A stretch of 64,000 bases of DNA from Campylobacter lanienae NCTC 13004. GTDB taxonomy: Bacteria > Campylobacterota > Campylobacteria > Campylobacterales > Campylobacteraceae. The translations under genes were made by a program, and so were the position numbers. A model generated the notes under the pieces. It searched no databases, was not told where the DNA came from, and worked only from the letters and a program-made list of their open reading frames with translations. Of this stretch, positions 59,635 to 64,000 are shown piece by piece (the first letter of the stretch is position 1; every line of letters begins with the position of its first letter). The stretch spans positions 1-64,000 of the forward strand of contig NZ_CP015578.1 of the NCBI RefSeq assembly GCF_002139935.1, in the 5' to 3' direction.

Positions 59635-61313
59635 CTATCTAGCTCCCCAGCAATTATATTTATACTACCTAAATTCAATATACTATCAGCGATCAAGCCA
59701 CCTCTAACCATATCGCTAAATGCGTTTAAAGCATAGAAGCAAGGCGGTCTAAGCTTTAAGCGATATGGCATATTACCACCATCACTAACAATGAAAAATC
59801 CTAGCTCACCATTGCCCCCTTCAGTCGCACCATAAAAATGCCCCACAGGGAGCTTAATCCCATCAAAAATGATTTTAAAATGATTTATCAAAGCCTCAAT
59901 ATTGCCATATACTTCGCTTTTTGGCGGGAGAATTATATCTTTGTCTTTGATACAGATATCGCCATTTGGAATTCTCTTGATCGCTTGGCGGATGATAGAG
60001 ACACTCTCTTTCATCTCATAAAATCTCACAAACATCCTATCATATATATCGCCACAGCTACCAACAGGGATATTAAAATCAAAGCTATCATAATAGTAAT
60101 ATGGCTTATCTTTTCTTAAATCATAATCCACGCCACTAGCTCTTAAATTTGGTCCAGTAAATCCATAGCTTAGAGCGTCTTGAGCGCTTATTTTACAGAT
60201 ATTTTGAACTCTATCTAAGAAAATTCTATTTTTTTCTATAAGAGTTAGAGTATCATCAAGACCCTTTTCAACCTCTTTTAAATAGCTCAAAAGCTCATCT
60301 TCCCAACCATCATAAAAGTCATGCGCCATACCGCCGATTCTAGCAAATGAATTTGTAAATCTAGCGCCAGTCAATCTAGATAAGAAGTTATAAATTTTCT
60401 CTCTAGGATTATATAAATACCAGTAATTTGTAAGCGCCCCCATATCCACAAACATAGCCCCAAGGCAAACCTCATGATCTATAATGCGAGCCAACTCACC
60501 CAAAATCACACGCATAAAAATCGCTCTATCAGGCAAGGTAACACCCAAGATATCCTCTACCGCCTTAGCATATCCGACATTATTTAGCATAGCAGAGCAG
60601 TAGTTTAGCCTATCGGTATATGGTATGATCTGGGCATAGGTATGAGTCTCACAAGACTTCTCAAATCCCCTATGTAAATAGCCAATTTCAGTTACACAAG
60701 CAGCTATTTTCTCACCATCTAAAGCCATAAAATTGCGTATCGTCCCGTGCGTAGCAGGATGTGATGGGCCGATATTTAAAAATGTATATTTGATTTTAAA
60801 TTCATCATTTTCTTCACTAGCAAGACCGAGATTTAAGAGCTGATCTCTCATCTCATCAACCAAGCTATCACTTTGAGTTAGAATTTGATATTTATCAATA
60901 GGATAATCCTTTCTCAATGGATGTCCAATAAATTCTTTATGATTTAATATGCGTCTAAGGTTTGGATGATTATCAAATTTAACTCCATATTGGTCATAGC
61001 ACTCTCTTTCAGCCCAATTAGCGCTTTTATAAATTTGACTAACGCTTGCTATGCTCTCATTCTCGTCAAGATCAACTTGAATAATAAAATTACTACCCTT
61101 TAAAGAGCTAAATATATAATACAAACTAAATCTTTTTGGATTGTTTAAATTCAAATTATCCACACAAGCAATATCAGCCAAAATCTCATATTTCATCTCA
61201 TCACGAGCGAATTTAACCGCTTCAAAAATACGCTCTTTATCGATTATAGCCGTGATAATGCCATTATATTCAGAGATTTTAGAATTAAATTTAGATATAA
61301 ACGAATTAACCAT
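59631..61313 (-). CDS. nuoCD: NADH-quinone oxidoreductase fused subunits C and D
   Basis: The 560-residue protein joins NuoC (about 1-160, ending [23 protein letters not shown]) to NuoD (about 172-560). NuoD begins [16 protein letters not shown] with the quinone-site His, and contains [16 protein letters not shown] and the C-terminal [12 protein letters not shown]...[10 protein letters not shown]. NuoD forms the quinone pocket with NuoB. C. jejuni, as I recall, encodes NuoC and NuoD separately; the fusion also occurs in E. coli. No internal frameshift is seen. It overlaps nuoB by 8 bases. Confidence 0.95.
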   Translation of the reverse strand: MVNSFISKFNSKISEYNGIITAIIDKERIFEAVKFARDEMKYEILADIACVDNLNLNNPKRFSLYYIFSSLKGSNFIIQVDLDENESIASVSQIYKSANWAERECYDQYGVKFDNHPNLRRILNHKEFIGHPLRKDYPIDKYQILTQSDSLVDEMRDQLLNLGLASEENDEFKIKYTFLNIGPSHPATHGTIRNFMALDGEKIAACVTEIGYLHRGFEKSCETHTYAQIIPYTDRLNYCSAMLNNVGYAKAVEDILGVTLPDRAIFMRVILGELARIIDHEVCLGAMFVDMGALTNYWYLYNPREKIYNFLSRLTGARFTNSFARIGGMAHDFYDGWEDELLSYLKEVEKGLDDTLTLIEKNRIFLDRVQNICKISAQDALSYGFTGPNLRASGVDYDLRKDKPYYYYDSFDFNIPVGSCGDIYDRMFVRFYEMKESVSIIRQAIKRIPNGDICIKDKDIILPPKSEVYGNIEALINHFKIIFDGIKLPVGHFYGATEGGNGELGFFIVSDGGNMPYRLKLRPPCFYALNAFSDMVRGGLIADSILNLGSINIIAGELDR

Positions 61314-61812
61314 CTAAAAGCCCCTTAAAATCTCTATGGCGATCTTTGATACTACCGGCTTTTATCTTTTGTTGGATAGCTAAAATCGCATCGATTATCG
61401 CCTCAGGCCTTGGCGGACAGCCACTGATATAGGCATCAACTGGTATTATCTGATCTATCCCTTGAAGTGTGGTATAATTATCATAAAATCCCCCACTACT
61501 AGCACAAGCACCCATACTAACAACCCATTTTGGCTCACACATTTGATCATATATCTCTTTTAAAATCGGAGCTTGTTTAAATGATATTGTCCCCGCTACT
61601 ATCATCAAATCCGCTTGACGAGGCGAAAATCGCATAACTTCAGCACCAAAACGGCTTAAATCATGCTTTGATGATACAGCACTCATAAACTCAATCGCAC
61701 AACAGGCCGTCCCAAATATCATCGGCCAAAGCGAATTGGATCTACCCCAGTTAAAAAGCGCATCTAATCTAGTTAAGATTAGATCATTTTTGACTAAATT
61801 TTCTATTCCCAT
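61306..61812 (-). CDS. nuoB: NADH-quinone oxidoreductase subunit B
   Basis: NuoB holds cluster N2, the last electron carrier before quinone. The 168-residue protein has all four ligands, the adjacent C37 and C38 (GTACCAIE), C103 (GACASSGG) and C132 (ISGCPPRPE). It overlaps nuoA by 10 bases and nuoCD by 8. Confidence 0.97.
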   Translation of the reverse strand: MGIENLVKNDLILTRLDALFNWGRSNSLWPMIFGTACCAIEFMSAVSSKHDLSRFGAEVMRFSPRQADLMIVAGTISFKQAPILKEIYDQMCEPKWVVSMGACASSGGFYDNYTTLQGIDQIIPVDAYISGCPPRPEAIIDAILAIQQKIKAGSIKDRHRDFKGLLDG

Positions 61813-62165
61813 CTTAAAATCTTCTTCTTATAAATATAGTATAATCCCACAAGCAAAATAGCCATAAAGACAAACATCTCAACCAAAGCATAAAGGCCAA
61901 GCTCTCTAAGGCTCACCGCCCACGGATACATAAACACAGCTTCAATATCAAATATCACAAAGACAATCGCCACAAGATAGTATTTGACATTTATACTAGA
62001 ATTTATCCCGCCATAGAAATTTACAATTCCGCTCTCATAAATTCGATCTTTTGAGCTATTGCTTTTGCCAGTTGGGCCAATCTTTTTGGTGAAATAAAAA
62101 GCCACACAAAGTGCTAAAATGATGAAAACATAGAGATAAAAACTCCATACAAGATTACTCTCCAA
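61803..62165 (-). CDS. nuoA: NADH-quinone oxidoreductase subunit A
   Basis: NuoA is a small membrane subunit near the quinone entry site. The 120-residue protein has three spans and the conserved cytoplasmic loop with [11 protein letters not shown] near 43-53, followed by [22 protein letters not shown] near 62-83. As the first gene of the 13-gene operon it starts 40 bp from the TACAAT at 62210-62205. Confidence 0.95.
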   Translation of the reverse strand: MESNLVWSFYLYVFIILALCVAFYFTKKIGPTGKSNSSKDRIYESGIVNFYGGINSSINVKYYLVAIVFVIFDIEAVFMYPWAVSLRELGLYALVEMFVFMAILLVGLYYIYKKKILRWE

Positions 62166-62204
62166 AGCCTTTTCCTTGAAATTTACTTTATTGATTTGGA
62201 CGCA

Positions 62205-62210
62205 ATTGTA
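62205..62210 (-). promoter_or_regulatory. -10 element of the nuo operon
   Basis: GATACAAT on the minus strand lies 40 bp before nuoA, the only good -10 in front of the 13-gene run. Confidence 0.5.
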
Positions 62211-62621
62211 TCAAAAAGATCACCATCAATTCAATATCATAAAGAAATTAATTTTTTGTTTAAGAATATTATTAATAAATTTTATTATCTATCTAAATTT
62301 AGCTATAATTACTAATATTATAAATTCAAATTTAAGATCATAAAGCCTATAAATTCACACTTTAAAAGCTATCTTATTTAAAACTTAAATAAATTTATTA
62401 AATTAATTAAATTTGCTTTTATGGCTTTGTATTTAAATTAAATTTACATTATCACTTAAAAAAAGTAAAAATATAAGCTAAAATATTAAATTCCAAACTC
62501 AAATTCTAACAAATAGCCCAAATTCACCTATAATTTCTCCTTAATGTGTAAAATCGTAACATAATATAAATTTATATTTCTATTTTATACACTTTAAGGC
62601 TAGATTTGATTACAAATATGC

Positions 62622-62627
62622 TACAAT
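62622..62627 (+). promoter_or_regulatory. -10 element of cstA
   Basis: GCTACAAT lies 33 bp before the cstA ATG; a GGAGG ribosome binding site follows at 62651-62655. Confidence 0.45.
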
Positions 62628-62659
62628 CGCAAAATCAAAATAATTTAATCGGAGGTAAC

Positions 62660-64000
62660 ATGAATAAAAAGGTGTTAAGCATAGTTATCTGGGCGGCAGT
62701 CGTATTTTTGGCTGTGCTTGGATTTGCTAAATTAACAATAGATCGGGGTGAAACGGTAAATGCCCTGTGGTTTGTAGTCGCAGCTGTGTGTATCTACTCA
62801 ATCGCGTATAGATTTTACGCTAAATACATAGCTCAAAAGGTCTTAGGCCTAGATGACAATAGAGCCACTCCCGCAGTAGTAAAAAATGATGGCCGTGACT
62901 TTGTCCCAACTAACAAAATTGTCTTATTTGGCCACCATTTTGCCGCTATTGCTGGTGCTGGGCCGTTAGTAGGGCCGATTTTGGCAGCTCAAATGGGTTA
63001 TTTGCCGGGTATGATTTGGCTTGTTGTGGGCGTTGTGATTGCCGGTGCTGTCCATGACTTTGTAGTTTTATGGCTATCAACTAGAAGAGATGGTAGAAGC
63101 CTTGGCGAGATGATAAAAATGGAGCTTGGCAAAGGCGTAGGAACTATAGCAATGATTGGAATTTTAGGTATTATGATGCTTATCGTGGCTATTTTGGCTT
63201 TGGTGGTTGTAAATGCCTTGGCTGAATCTCCATGGGGATTATTTACCATTGCTATGACTCTTCCTATCGCTATTTTAATGGGAATTTGGATGAGATTTAT
63301 CCGCCCAGGTAGAATAGGAGAGGCCTCTATATTTGGTTTTATTATGCTTATGTTATCGCTTTGGGGTGGTCATTATGTGGCCGCTGATCCGTATTGGGCT
63401 AATGTATTTACCATATCTCCAGTGGCTTTGACTTTCATCACTATTATCTATGGTTTTATAGCGGCGATTTTGCCTGTTTGGCTACTTTTAGCACCTAGGG
63501 ATTATCTATCTACTTTCCTTAAAATCGGCGTTATATTTGCTATGGCGGTGATTATAATCTATTTAGGTTTGGGCGATTTTGCAGGTAATCAAAATATCCA
63601 AGTAGCAATGCCTATGGTTACTAAATTCACAGATGGCACAGGGCCAGTTTTTGCCGGTAAATTATTTCCATTTTTATTCATTACCATCGCTTGTGGGGCA
63701 ATTAGTGGATTTCACGCTTTAATCTCTAGTGGAACAACCCCAAAAATGTTAGAAAAAGAGAGCCACGCTAAAATGGTAGGCTATGGCTCAATGCTTATGG
63801 AGTCAGCCGTTGGTGTGATGGCGTTAATCGCAGCTATCATCATAACCCCAGATCTATACTTCGCTATCAATGTCGCCCCAGCAGGTCTAGGCACTACAGA
63901 GGCTATAACAGCAGCTAGAAGTGCTGGTGAGGTCTTTGGTGTATTCCAAGGCGAAGCTACTCAAAGTTACTTAGCCGGTATCAAAGCCGCCGCAGCTAGC
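62660..64000 (+). CDS. cstA: Carbon starvation protein A (5' part, runs off the window)
   Basis: CstA is an inner-membrane transporter of pyruvate and peptides used in nutrient limitation. The 447 codons in view read MNKKVLSIVIWAAVV at the start. Family segments follow: FGHHFAAIAGAGPLVGPILA near 95-114, GAVHDFVVLWLSTRRDGRSLGE near 131-152 and the conserved CGAISGFHALISSGTTPK near 344-361, with many membrane spans. The frame is open to the last base, and family proteins are about 700 residues, so roughly a third is missing. A strong GGAGG precedes the ATG. Confidence 0.95.
   Translation, partial: MNKKVLSIVIWAAVVFLAVLGFAKLTIDRGETVNALWFVVAAVCIYSIAYRFYAKYIAQKVLGLDDNRATPAVVKNDGRDFVPTNKIVLFGHHFAAIAGAGPLVGPILAAQMGYLPGMIWLVVGVVIAGAVHDFVVLWLSTRRDGRSLGEMIKMELGKGVGTIAMIGILGIMMLIVAILALVVVNALAESPWGLFTIAMTLPIAILMGIWMRFIRPGRIGEASIFGFIMLMLSLWGGHYVAADPYWANVFTISPVALTFITIIYGFIAAILPVWLLLAPRDYLSTFLKIGVIFAMAVIIIYLGLGDFAGNQNIQVAMPMVTKFTDGTGPVFAGKLFPFLFITIACGAISGFHALISSGTTPKMLEKESHAKMVGYGSMLMESAVGVMALIAAIIITPDLYFAINVAPAGLGTTEAITAARSAGEVFGVFQGEATQSYLAGIKAAAAS

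Larger units (their letters stand above)
62166..62659. other. Divergent intergenic region, nuo operon / cstA
   Basis: These 494 bp are extremely A/T-rich and hold no ORF, RNA or repeat I can support. They carry the divergent promoters of nuoA (TACAAT on the minus strand) and cstA (TACAAT on the plus strand). No convincing operator dyad was found, so any shared control of respiration and carbon starvation is not visible. Confidence 0.7.

Noticed and set aside
62166-62659. Small RNA or short gene in the nuo-cstA gap
   Set aside because: There is only A/T-rich DNA with chance -10 sequences and no structured or coding signal.

Overview
The window is an AT-rich bacterial chromosome segment that opens on the first base of dnaA, the usual zero point of a finished chromosome. 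Gene content and order point to a Campylobacter (Campylobacterota). dnaA-dnaN-gyrB is followed by queF. The run hemN-DUF2603-argF-hemB-ribA-rsmG and the run topA-bioB-antiporter-gltA-cysQ match neighbourhoods I recall from C. jejuni, as does a nifS-nifU-hemerythrin cluster. Several features differ from C. jejuni (fused nuoCD, NuoE/NuoF homologues present, short nuoG). I therefore infer a non-thermotolerant species of the fetus/hyointestinalis/lanienae type, but the species call is weak.

Layout. 1-4850: replication initiation genes with a likely origin between dnaA and dnaN. 4857-7090: queF, an HD-domain protein, a small SRP RNA hidden on the minus strand, and an unknown protein. 7115-9376 (minus): a lipoprotein, endonuclease IV and a sugar N-formyltransferase whose fourth codon begins a G8 tract (candidate phase variation). 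9482-9556: tRNA-Glu(TTC). 9718-13340: a Maf-type flagellin glycosyltransferase coupled to a PKMT-like methyltransferase. 13347-19870 (minus): an Fe-S oxidoreductase subunit, proC, a DUF5718-like protein, hemN, DUF2603, argF and hemB. 19987-23043: ribA, rsmG, two small proteins, htpX and a membrane protein. 23060-31883: dcuB, bacA, rpmI-rplT, ung, purM, a D-lactate dehydrogenase-like protein, ridA and coaE. 31892-34482: two glycosyltransferases of the lipooligosaccharide type. 34727-36325: flagellin.

36325-37004 is a gene-free stretch built from two repeat units packed with nested perfect or near-perfect hairpins. I regard it as the most unusual DNA in the window. 37176-40415: nifS, nifU, an unknown protein and a hemerythrin with a Cys-rich tail. 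40637-49261 (minus): infC-thrS, cysQ, gltA, an antiporter, bioB and topA. 49333-62165 (minus): a complete 13-gene complex I operon, nuoA to nuoN. 62660-64000: the 5' part of cstA, running off the window.

The complex I operon is present but remodelled. NuoF keeps its Fe-S ligands but has lost the aromatic residues expected to hold the adenine of NADH. NuoG ends after its N7 cluster plus about 190 residues, and NuoH carries an extra segment of about 85 residues with two membrane spans. Together these suggest a complex I fed by something other than NADH. Surface-modification genes (formyltransferase, Maf, methyltransferase, glycosyltransferases, flagellin) are scattered among housekeeping genes rather than collected in one locus.
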